DNA of 53,120 bases from a virus. Within the stretch, counting starts at the first letter, position 1. The number at the start of each line of letters is the position of its first letter. The DNA is taken from positions 1 to 53,120 of the IMG/VR virus record IMGVR_UViG_3300035633_000512, one strand, 5' to 3'. Of this stretch, positions 1-6,694 are shown piece after piece. The notes under the pieces were generated by a model. The model had not been told where the DNA came from. It made no database searches and was given only the letters and a program-made list of their open reading frames with translations. The position numbers and the translations under genes are program-made.

Positions 1-452
1 GCGGCCACGGCGACGGTCGAGGCGGCGGCTCCGGCGTCGTCCCGATACTGCTTATCGCCGGTGTATAGCCATCGCTCGACCACACACGGCGCGTCCCACA
101 AATGCAGCACCCGCCGCGCGCACCAGCGCGCCCAGTCTCGGAGGAGGTCCGTCGCGTCCAGGGTGGCGAGGATCGTCCGCTCGCGACAGACGAGCTTGTC
201 GGTGCTTTCGAGGGTCTCGCCCGAGCACTCCACCAGCGTGACGATGGGACCCGGAGCGTAAGACAGCGCATCCAGGATCGGCCGGGAGGCGTGCAGTCCG
301 CTGGTGCATAGGACGAGCGGCCCGGCGTGCCGGAGCGTCTCACCGACAGCCGGCACTGGCCGGCCATCACGCAGGCGCCCGTTGTGCCAGTGCCAGGTTT
401 GCACGCTCATGTCACCCTCCTTCAGACTGTTCAGATACGCCTGCAGGTTCAT
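1..452 (-). CDS. Conserved phage hypothetical protein, 3' end beyond the window
   Basis: The reading frame is open from position 452 to the left edge, so the C-terminus is missing. The visible part (about 150 residues) has the pattern of a widespread phage protein: a stretch reading LDALSYAPGP, then a region CRERTILATLDATDLLRDWARWCARRVLHLWD, broken here as CRERTILATLD and ARWCARRVLHLWD, and a TGDKQYRDDAGAA tail that in relatives runs into Ala/Arg-rich repeats. Its function is unknown. ATG 452 overlaps the preceding stop as ATGA, the same coupling used by the neighbouring pairs. An in-frame ATG at 410 has a much better Shine-Dalgarno (AAGGAGGGTGAC) and may be the true start. It is the last gene of the leftward helicase operon. 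Confidence 0.7.
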   Translation of the reverse strand, partial: MNLQAYLNSLKEGDMSVQTWHWHNGRLRDGRPVPAVGETLRHAGPLVLCTSGLHASRPILDALSYAPGPIVTLVECSGETLESTDKLVCRERTILATLDATDLLRDWARWCARRVLHLWDAPCVVERWLYTGDKQYRDDAGAAASTVAVA

Positions 453-751
453 GGGACTGGGTTCCAGTGCTTCCGAACCAGCTCCAGGTGTCGAGGGCTC
501 AGTGCCCGAAACAGTTCGGCGTGCTCAGCCACCTTCTCGCGACTGACATAGTCTGGGAAAAGGTACGTCCAAGGGCCTGAGCCTCCGGTCCAGTTCTCCG
601 CGGTTCCCGTCAAGGTGTAGCCGTCGCCGTAGCTCAGCGCCGAAATGAGCGCCACCATGGCCTGCGCCTCTTCGAGAGTGCAGTCGTCCTCGACGAAGTA
701 GAGGTGGTGGTCGGAGTACATCTCTCCGTTGTCGATCACGAACAGGGTCAT
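449..751 (-). CDS. Small hypothetical protein (100 aa)
   Basis: I do not recognise a family. The 100-residue product starts MTLFVIDNGEMYSDHHLYFV, is acidic and aromatic-rich, and looks soluble with no membrane segment. Its ATG (751-749) overlaps the stop of the upstream helicase gene as ATGA, which indicates translational coupling, and its own stop overlaps the next ATG at 452. Longer versions of this frame start inside the helicase gene and have arginine-rich, shadow-like N-termini, so I reject them. Position in the operon suggests expression together with the RecD2-type helicase, but nothing in the sequence gives a role. Confidence 0.65.
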   Translation of the reverse strand: MTLFVIDNGEMYSDHHLYFVEDDCTLEEAQAMVALISALSYGDGYTLTGTAENWTGGSGPWTYLFPDYVSREKVAEHAELFRALSPRHLELVRKHWNPVP

Positions 752-2121
752 GAGTTCAAGTCCTTCGCGCAAGGCGCGGCCTGCAGGCAGGGCTGCAAGG
801 TTGTGCGACGCTCGACGCCGCGGGTGTTGTTGGCCGCCTTGCCGAGCATCTTCTGCTCGCCCAGCATGACCAGAAACTTCTCGGCGCGGGTCACCGCCGT
901 ATAGAGCAGCGGGCGGGTCAGCATGAAGCTGTTGCAGCTGTGGACCGGAACCACGACGCACGGGAACTGCGAGCCCTGCGACTTGTGGACGGTCATGGCG
1001 TAGGCCAGCTCCAGGTCCTCGGCCTCGTTCTTGTTGTAGCCGACCTTGCGGTCCCCGAAGTCGACGACCACGACCGGCTTGCCCTTGCCCGAGGTCTGGG
1101 TGCCAGCAGGACACTCGACGCCCTTCCAGTTGGCCTCCAAGACCCTACCGGTCTCGCCGTTGGCCACGCCCTCACCGAGGTTGTAGTTGTTGCGGTTCGC
1201 GTGCAGGACGCGGTCCCCGACGAACAGCCGGTAGCCGCGACCCACTTTGACGCCCGCGTATGGGTTGTCGGAGTAGTTCGGGTTGAGCCGAGCCTGCAGC
1301 AGCGGGTTCAAGGTCTCGTCGCCCACGGCCTTGCCGTGCTGCGGGCAGAGCACCTGGATCTGGTCCGACGGGATGCCGCGCCGGGCGGGGACGTGGCTGG
1401 CCACGGCCTCGACGATGGCGGCCTGCAGCGTCAGCTCATCAGACTGCTCGGCGAACGCGACGTCCGACTCGCCGCCCTTGGCGTTGAGGACCGTGACGTC
1501 GAGGGACTTGCCCTCGTTGATGTCACGAGCCACGTACGGGATGCGAGACTCGCTGGCCTGTCGGAAGATGTGGGTCAGGCGCACGGACGGCACGACGCCC
1601 GACTCGATGAGGTCGAAGAGGACACGGCCGGGTCCGATGGAGGGGAGCTGGTCGACATCGCCTACGATGACGAGCCGCTGGGTCGGCTTCAGCGCCTGCA
1701 GGAGTCCCGAGAACAGCTGCACGTCGACCATGGAGGCCTCGTCCAGGATGACGGCGTCACAGGGCAGCGGGCCGCTGATCTGGTTGCCGTCCATGTCGAA
1801 CTTGGTGGGCGCGTCCGCGTTGAAGGTCCACCCATCGGGCGTCCAGCCGAGGAGACGGTGCAGCGTCATGGCCTGCTGCCCGGTCTGCTCCTTCATCCGC
1901 ATGGCGGCCTTGCCGGTCGGAGCGCACAGCTCGACGTGTAGTCCGTTGGCCTGGAACATCTGCAGGATGGCGTTGACGGTGAAGGTCTTGCCAACGCCCG
2001 GGCCGCCGGTGACGACGAGCACACGGTTGTCCGCCGCGAGCTGAACGGCCGTCGACTGATGCTCGTGCGGCGGACGCTCGGCGTCGAAGAGGTTGGCGGG
2101 GATGGTGAGCTTCGTCGTCAT
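748..2121 (-). CDS. RecD2-type SF1B DNA helicase, motor half
   Basis: This is an ATP-driven 5'-3' DNA helicase motor of about 457 aa. All SF1 motifs are visible in order: Walker A GGPGVGKTF, motif Ia CAPTGKAAMRM, Walker B VILDEASMVDV, motif III GDVDQLPSIGPG, motif IV HIFRQ, motif V AMTVHKSQGSQFP and motif VI LLYTAVTRAEKF. An SH3-like insertion lies before motif V, as in RecD. The OB and helix-hairpin-helix N-terminal half normal for RecD2 is absent; it is encoded separately at 2617-3618. The start at 2121 was chosen because a TTGACA-N17-TATGGT promoter places transcription at this ATG; the ATG at 2133 falls inside the -10 box. There is no Shine-Dalgarno, so the mRNA is probably leaderless. 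Confidence 0.9.
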   Translation of the reverse strand: MTTKLTIPANLFDAERPPHEHQSTAVQLAADNRVLVVTGGPGVGKTFTVNAILQMFQANGLHVELCAPTGKAAMRMKEQTGQQAMTLHRLLGWTPDGWTFNADAPTKFDMDGNQISGPLPCDAVILDEASMVDVQLFSGLLQALKPTQRLVIVGDVDQLPSIGPGRVLFDLIESGVVPSVRLTHIFRQASESRIPYVARDINEGKSLDVTVLNAKGGESDVAFAEQSDELTLQAAIVEAVASHVPARRGIPSDQIQVLCPQHGKAVGDETLNPLLQARLNPNYSDNPYAGVKVGRGYRLFVGDRVLHANRNNYNLGEGVANGETGRVLEANWKGVECPAGTQTSGKGKPVVVVDFGDRKVGYNKNEAEDLELAYAMTVHKSQGSQFPCVVVPVHSCNSFMLTRPLLYTAVTRAEKFLVMLGEQKMLGKAANNTRGVERRTTLQPCLQAAPCAKDLNS

Positions 2122-2128
2122 CGGTGAG

Positions 2129-2157
2129 ACCATAAGACAGTTTCCGGCGCTTGTCAA
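2129..2157 (-). promoter_or_regulatory. Early promoter, leaderless type
   Basis: On the minus strand the -35 box TTGACA (2157-2152) is followed by a 17-nt spacer and the -10 box TATGGT (2134-2129). Seven nucleotides later comes the helicase ATG at 2121, so the predicted transcription start coincides with or touches the start codon. The same arrangement is seen at 3654, 9687 and 15221. Confidence 0.7.
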
Positions 2158-2226
2158 GAGGAAGGTGTGTCCTCCACGTCGGTGACCTCTTCCACCTCAA
2201 TGTCGCCAGGATGTGGCAACAGATAG

Positions 2227-2260
2227 AGGTGCCGGCACCGTCGGGCGGGTGCCGGCACCT
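2227..2260 (-). terminator. Strong hairpin after the HIRAN gene, possible terminator
   Basis: A perfect 13-bp inverted repeat, AGGTGCCGGCACC and its complement, is separated by 8 nt. Each arm is itself the palindrome GGTGCCGGCACC, so the sequence is also a direct repeat. It lies 28 nt past the HIRAN stop and upstream of the next promoter, which fits a terminator. No T-tract follows, so a dimeric protein-binding site is an alternative. Confidence 0.5.
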
Positions 2261-2287
2261 GTCAACCCTAGCCTCGCAGCTCTTCGA

Positions 2288-2620
2288 TCACGTGACCACC
2301 TCGGTGATCTCAGCCCGGTAGAGCCCCTTGTCCGGATCCGGAGGGAAGATGTGCACGTTGCAGGGCTGCTCAGCGACTCCAGCCTCGTCGAGCAGGGGGG
2401 CCCAGCCCTTGGCCATCCACTTCGGCACGTAGCCGACCTTGGTCGGGGTGTTGTCCTCGTTGACCACGTCGACGCGGATCGCGTTCGGGTCGTAGTTATT
2501 CTGGGGCTCACGTACGAGCAGCGCGGACACTGTGCCCGTGCCGATCTCGACGAAGCGCTCTTGGTACTCTGCGCGGTTTGCGCCGGCCACGTACAGGGCC
2601 GCTTTCAGTTCGATCGTCAT
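2288..2620 (-). CDS. HIRAN-domain protein (110 aa)
   Basis: The product is a stand-alone HIRAN-like domain. The signature is visible as LLVREPQNNYDPNAIRVDV followed by VGYVPKWMAKGW. HIRAN domains (named for HIP116 and Rad5) are known to bind 3' ends of DNA at stalled forks and occur attached to SF2 helicases or alone in phages. The ATG (2620-2618) overlaps the stop of the RecD2 N-terminal-half gene as ATGA, so translation is probably coupled. The gene separates the two halves of RecD2. It is therefore likely to act with that helicase at replication forks; this is inferred from context only. Confidence 0.8.
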   Translation of the reverse strand: MTIELKAALYVAGANRAEYQERFVEIGTGTVSALLVREPQNNYDPNAIRVDVVNEDNTPTKVGYVPKWMAKGWAPLLDEAGVAEQPCNVHIFPPDPDKGLYRAEITEVVT

Positions 2621-3618
2621 CCATCACTTTCCGCCAGCATCCCGCGGATTCGACGGCAGACGGTCTTCTCAGCCTCGTACACCTCCGAGAGGTAGATGCG
2701 GTCTTCCTCGACCACGGCACGCGGCGGAAGCACGACGCCATCGGAGACGGTCACCGGCTGCTGCAGCACGTCCAGTCCTTGACGGAGCAGGGCGTCTGAC
2801 AAGCTGACGGACTGTCGAGCCTTCTCCACCTGATAGTCAACCCCTCCCCCGAAAAGGTGACGCTCGGACGACCAGCAATCCCCACCCCGGCCGGCGGCGC
2901 GCAGAACCAGCATGGCCGCGGCGGCGAGCCGACGAGGGTCGTCCTCGGACATGCCCAGCTTGATGCGGATTGCGTCGCAATCCCTGAAGGACATATCGAT
3001 GCGGGTCATCAGGTAGAAGGGATCCGCGTGGATGATGGACCGGGCTTGCCCGCCGAGCCGGTCGATGATGCGGGCCGCCACCCGACTGGGCAGGTCCAGC
3101 TCGCGACACAGGAGCCAGGCGTCGCGCTCGCCTTCGAGCAGCTTGAAGGCCTCCGCGGCTTCGGACGCCCGCTCGGCGCTGATGCCCTCGATCTCAGCCA
3201 AGCGCTCGGGGGTGTTGTCGAGCAGGTCGAACACCTCGTCGGCCCCGCCGAACTTGGCGATGATGAGGGACGCCCGGTGCGGGCCGACATGGGGGAGCTT
3301 GCGCAGGAAGCTGTACAGCGCCCGCTCGTCACGTCGGGCGCAGAGCATGGCGTGCTTGGCCTCAACCTGCCAGCCGTACCGCTGGTGCCGGGTGGGGACG
3401 CCCTCGATGTCGAGGAGGTCGCCAGCCTGTACGGGCGCGATGTATCCGGTCACGGTGACCTTCTTGGCGTCGGACAGCCACTTCGGGAGGGGCGGCGCAC
3501 CTTCAGGCTGCACCGTGTCGAGCACGGTCTGGACGCACGCCCAGTCGTTCCCTGGCTTGGAGAACGTGACCTTCGTCACTTCGATGGTCATGAGGAGGGT
3601 CTCGGCGTTAGCGCTCAT
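2617..3618 (-). CDS. RecD2 N-terminal half (OB plus helix-hairpin-helix), no motor
   Basis: This 333-aa protein matches the regulatory N-terminal region of RecD2. An OB-like start (VTKVTFSKPGNDWACVQTV, then VTVTGYIAPVQAGDLLDIEG and HQRYGWQVEAK) is followed by tandem helix-hairpin-helix motifs (LPHVGPHRASLIIAKFGG, LAEIEGISAERASEAAEAF) and the segment IIHADPFYLMTRIDMSFRDCD. In cellular RecD2 this is fused to the helicase domains; here it stops before Walker A and the motor is a separate gene (748-2121). The last 80 residues (QSVSLSDALLRQG to EAEKTVCRRIRG) correspond to the RecD2 linker just before the ATPase. The two products presumably assemble in trans. The start is set by a TTGACA-N18-TAGAAC promoter 6 nt upstream; no Shine-Dalgarno is seen. 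Confidence 0.8.
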   Translation of the reverse strand: MSANAETLLMTIEVTKVTFSKPGNDWACVQTVLDTVQPEGAPPLPKWLSDAKKVTVTGYIAPVQAGDLLDIEGVPTRHQRYGWQVEAKHAMLCARRDERALYSFLRKLPHVGPHRASLIIAKFGGADEVFDLLDNTPERLAEIEGISAERASEAAEAFKLLEGERDAWLLCRELDLPSRVAARIIDRLGGQARSIIHADPFYLMTRIDMSFRDCDAIRIKLGMSEDDPRRLAAAAMLVLRAAGRGGDCWSSERHLFGGGVDYQVEKARQSVSLSDALLRQGLDVLQQPVTVSDGVVLPPRAVVEEDRIYLSEVYEAEKTVCRRIRGMLAESDG

Positions 3619-3624
3619 GAGCCT

Positions 3625-3654
3625 GTTCTACCGACACTGTACGGAGTCTGTCAA
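3625..3654 (-). promoter_or_regulatory. Early promoter, leaderless type
   Basis: The minus strand has TTGACA (3654-3649), an 18-nt spacer beginning GACTCCG, and TAGAAC (3630-3625), then 6 nt to the ATG at 3618. The TTGACAGACTCCG core is shared with the promoter at 15221. The -35 box is only 2 nt from the first CCGGAATC repeat of the neighbouring array, so a protein bound there could control this promoter. Confidence 0.7.
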
Positions 3655-3656
3655 GC

Positions 3657-3917
3657 CCGGAATCCCGGAATCCCAAAACCGATTCCGGGGGGATTCCGGC
3701 GAGGCGAATCTTCAATGATTTCATGTCTCTAACTATCATTTCCCGGAATCCCGGAATCTTTTGGACCACAAAGGGTAGGGGTGGAAAACTTCTCTCTTCC
3801 TCCGACGAGAGTTCACCGCCCTAAGGGGTTTATGGGCAAAAGATTCCGGTTCCGGCATTTTGCCCCTAACTACTCGTTAATCTTGGCGATCACGTCACCG
3901 GAATCATCCCCGGAATC
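3657..3917. repeat. Array of nine CCGGAATC 8-mers, iteron-like
   Basis: Exact copies of CCGGAATC in either orientation start at 3657, 3665, 3681, 3692, 3743, 3751, 3842, 3898 and 3910. Two of the pairs form the identical 17-mer CCCGGAATCCCGGAATC. The array fills most of the 251-nt gene-free gap between the primase/helicase gene and the RecD2 operon, and the last two copies lie inside the 3' end of the primase/helicase gene, where they encode repeated DSGD. Nine copies of an 8-mer in 261 bp is far beyond chance. Replication-origin iterons or a regulatory binding array are the likely explanations. Confidence 0.75.
3834..3865 (-). terminator. Hairpin downstream of the primase/helicase gene
   Basis: GGGCAAAA (3834-3841) and TTTTGCCC (3858-3865) form an 8-bp stem, and the inner CCGGTTCCGG adds further pairing. 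It begins 5 nt after the stop of the leftward primase/helicase gene. This fits a transcription terminator, although the structure also contains one copy of the CCGGAATC repeat. Confidence 0.5.
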
Positions 3918-6632
3918 TTCTGGGTCCGTCTCTACAGGCTGACCAGGTGGGGTGTACGTCAGCATGTATTGCCCTGCATTGGCCGAGCGATCGTGCCCGA
4001 CCGACTCGAAGTGCCACCCGAGCTGGGAGAAAACCGGCTGTCGGACGAGCGCTCGGATTCGCCCCAATAGGGCTTTGCTGGAGCGGGTTTCCTGCCAGCT
4101 GCCTGACCCCTTGGCCAGCCAGCCGACGGTGTCGTGGAGCTGGCTGACGGTGAACGGGCCGATCTCAATGGCGCGCGCCTTGAACCGAACGCGCACAGTG
4201 TGCACGAACACGGAATCCCCTTCATCTCCGCCCGGGCGCCGGGACCGGTCCTCCTTGATGACGATGGCCCGGTTCCTCAGGTTGACCAGCATCGTCATCG
4301 TCGGGTCGTCGTTCACAGCGGACGCCGAGTCCTGCTCGAAGCAGGCGTTCATCCACTCCATGAAGGTGACCCGCGCGTCGAAGTCTTCCTCGTCGACGAG
4401 CAGGTGCCCCACCGCCTCGGTGATGGCCAACATGCGCCCGAGCCAGTCGGAGTAGTCCTTCTTGGAGCCGTACAGGTGTCCACACTTCTCGTCGAGCCAG
4501 ACAATGGCCTCGCGGTACCGCGCCTCGAAGTTCGGCAGGATGTAGACGCTGAACAGCTCCAGGACCGCCGAGAGCATCGCGTCCGCCTTCTCGTCGAGCA
4601 GGTCCTCTCGCGTGGTAAAGTCCGCGCGCCCCTTCGTCGTCCAGAAGGCTGAGTCGAAGCCGAACTCGAACGTTCGCCGCAGCTCCTCGGGACGGTGCAT
4701 GCCTTCGATGGCGGTCAAGGTCAGCGAGCCGTTTGGTAGGAAAACGCGCTCTCCGGCCTCTGTGTAGTACTTGCGGATCTTGGTGGGCTTTCCGGAGGCA
4801 GGGACCAGGTAGACCTGCCCGAACCGGTAGCGGTCCTTGGACTCGGCGTTGTCCTGGATCGTGAACGGGCCGCCAGTCGACATGTCGCTGAGCAGGTTCT
4901 TCTTGTCGTCGTACTCACCGCCGCCCGAGCCCGGGCTCCCGTAGAGCACGGTGGCCCAGTCGAACGCCGCCGCCGTCTTTCCGGAGCCCTGGGTACCGTA
5001 GTGGAATTTCAGCGGGCGGTGGCGGTGCAGCGGCAGCATGCAGCAGAGGTTGAAGACCGTCGACATCAGCCGGTAGTTGGGCTCGGACCCAGTGCCGTCC
5101 GGGAGCGCCTGCCCGTCGTGCACCTCCCGCCGAAAGAGCGTCCAGCCTTCGCTCTGCAGGGCGGTCGGAACCACGTCGACCTGCTTCTTTCTGTGGTGCA
5201 TACCGCGCAAGGTGATGCCACCGGCCCCGTTGTCCTGTGCCTCGACGCGGGGCTTTCGATCGTCTCCGGCCGGCTCGACGCGGATCACCTGGGTGTGCTT
5301 GGGGTCGAAGCAGAGGTAGAGCACCTCGGTCTTCTTGTCGTAGCGTCCCCAGTGTGCCTCCGCCTTGTTCGTCCGCGGCCAGGCCTGAATCTTCGTCCGG
5401 AGCGCCTGGGTCAGCTCTTTGCCCCGAGGGCTCGACGCGGTGAAGATTTCGACGTGCTGCACGAACCAGTTCTGATAGTCGTCCTCGGCCGTGTCGACGA
5501 CGTAGGGGTGCCCGTTCAGCACGAAGACAGTCTCGTTAGAGCCGGCGAAGAAGTAGAAGTCTGCAGCCTGGTCGATGAGGTAGCGCAAGACGACCTCCGC
5601 CTTGTAGCTCACCTCGACGTCGGAGCGCTGCACGTAGCCGCCAGTCGACTCGGAAATGGCGTGGTAGAGCCCGTACAGGTGCTCGCGCAGCGTGTCGGTC
5701 GGTCCGAACTCGGGCACCGGACGTGCTGGAGCACGGGGGCGGTTTTCGCGCTTCTGTCCGACCTCCTCGGTGACATCCTTGACGAAGTCCAGGATCTCCT
5801 TCAGACCCCCTCCGTTGGCTCGAATGGCGCAGTTAGGTCGGTTCCAGAGCGTGTCGACGATCTCGTCCTCGGTGAAGTTCTCCTTGGCGGCGACCATCAG
5901 CTCGACGGTCTTGCGGTCGAAGTTCTCCTCGGTCGCAGGGATGGGGTGGCCCTTCTCATCCACCCCCAGGTCCACGCGGCCCCGCGACTGGAACATCTTC
6001 GTCAGCTTGCTGCCGACGACGCTCAGCTTCTTCTCGACACGCAGCGGAAGTGGGCGATACAGCTGTCGTCGCGTCGGCTGCGAGAGAGCCCTTCCTCTGT
6101 GCTTGACGCAGGTCCCCAGAGACAACGGGATGCCCGCAGCAGGAAGCCAGAGCGCCTCATCGAAGCCCGCCCGACCGAAGGTGGACTGCAGGTTTGCCTT
6201 CAGGACGTTCAGCCCGTTGTCGAGTTCAGCCTGCGCAGGCCACGGGAACGGCTGGACCGCGATCGACACGTAGCCGTAGGCCGTCCCCTGCGGGGCGGGC
6301 ACCATCCACACATAGGTGGTTTGCGCCTCCTTCGCGAGCACCTCGGCCAGCCTTCGGGTGTCGACGGTCGGGTCGAGGTCATCCTCGTAGTGGAACTGGT
6401 ACACGGCGGCACCGAAAAGGTGAGGCTGCACCTTCTTGATCCACGGGCTGGTCTGGTTCGTGACGTGTTCGCTGGCAAAGATGTGCGGGCTCAGCACGGC
6501 GTCGCCGTCGCTCTTCGCGGCTTGGGCTGCGGCTTTCACGTCGTCGAAGTATCCGAGACCATTCGCAGTTCGTAGTTCTAGCACACCCACCTCGGGGAAT
6601 CCGAGGTAGGTCATCAGGTCAAGCACGGTCAT
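3870..6632 (-). CDS. Replicative primase/helicase-like ATPase (920 aa)
   Basis: This is a large replication protein with a P-loop ATPase in its middle: Walker A GTQGSGKTAAAFDWA at residues 546-560, a Walker B-like segment GPFTIQDNAE about 50 residues later, and a sensor-like LTLTAIEGMHRPEELRR. This resembles phage primase/helicase proteins whose N-terminal part carries a primase-type domain. The N-terminal 300 residues here (YEDDLDPTVDTRRLAEVL and LWLPAAGIPLSLGTCVKHRG) could be an archaeo-eukaryotic-type primase, but I cannot prove it. ATG 6632 has GGAG 8 nt upstream; the longer frame start lies beyond it with no support. The C-terminus is the repeated DSGD encoded by the CCGGAATC array. Its position beside the array fits an initiator or replicative helicase. 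Confidence 0.75.
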   Translation of the reverse strand: MTVLDLMTYLGFPEVGVLELRTANGLGYFDDVKAAAQAAKSDGDAVLSPHIFASEHVTNQTSPWIKKVQPHLFGAAVYQFHYEDDLDPTVDTRRLAEVLAKEAQTTYVWMVPAPQGTAYGYVSIAVQPFPWPAQAELDNGLNVLKANLQSTFGRAGFDEALWLPAAGIPLSLGTCVKHRGRALSQPTRRQLYRPLPLRVEKKLSVVGSKLTKMFQSRGRVDLGVDEKGHPIPATEENFDRKTVELMVAAKENFTEDEIVDTLWNRPNCAIRANGGGLKEILDFVKDVTEEVGQKRENRPRAPARPVPEFGPTDTLREHLYGLYHAISESTGGYVQRSDVEVSYKAEVVLRYLIDQAADFYFFAGSNETVFVLNGHPYVVDTAEDDYQNWFVQHVEIFTASSPRGKELTQALRTKIQAWPRTNKAEAHWGRYDKKTEVLYLCFDPKHTQVIRVEPAGDDRKPRVEAQDNGAGGITLRGMHHRKKQVDVVPTALQSEGWTLFRREVHDGQALPDGTGSEPNYRLMSTVFNLCCMLPLHRHRPLKFHYGTQGSGKTAAAFDWATVLYGSPGSGGGEYDDKKNLLSDMSTGGPFTIQDNAESKDRYRFGQVYLVPASGKPTKIRKYYTEAGERVFLPNGSLTLTAIEGMHRPEELRRTFEFGFDSAFWTTKGRADFTTREDLLDEKADAMLSAVLELFSVYILPNFEARYREAIVWLDEKCGHLYGSKKDYSDWLGRMLAITEAVGHLLVDEEDFDARVTFMEWMNACFEQDSASAVNDDPTMTMLVNLRNRAIVIKEDRSRRPGGDEGDSVFVHTVRVRFKARAIEIGPFTVSQLHDTVGWLAKGSGSWQETRSSKALLGRIRALVRQPVFSQLGWHFESVGHDRSANAGQYMLTYTPPGQPVETDPEDSGDDSGDVIAKINE

Positions 6633-6694
6633 GCAGAGGGCTCCATTCTGCAATCCTGGTGCCGCTCCGAGCTGCCACACGGACAATTCCCGGC

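Noticed and set aside
940-1941. 333-codon plus-strand frame
   Set aside because: It lies opposite the RecD2-type motor and has a Val/Asp/Arg/Leu-rich composition typical of antisense frames; no domain is visible.
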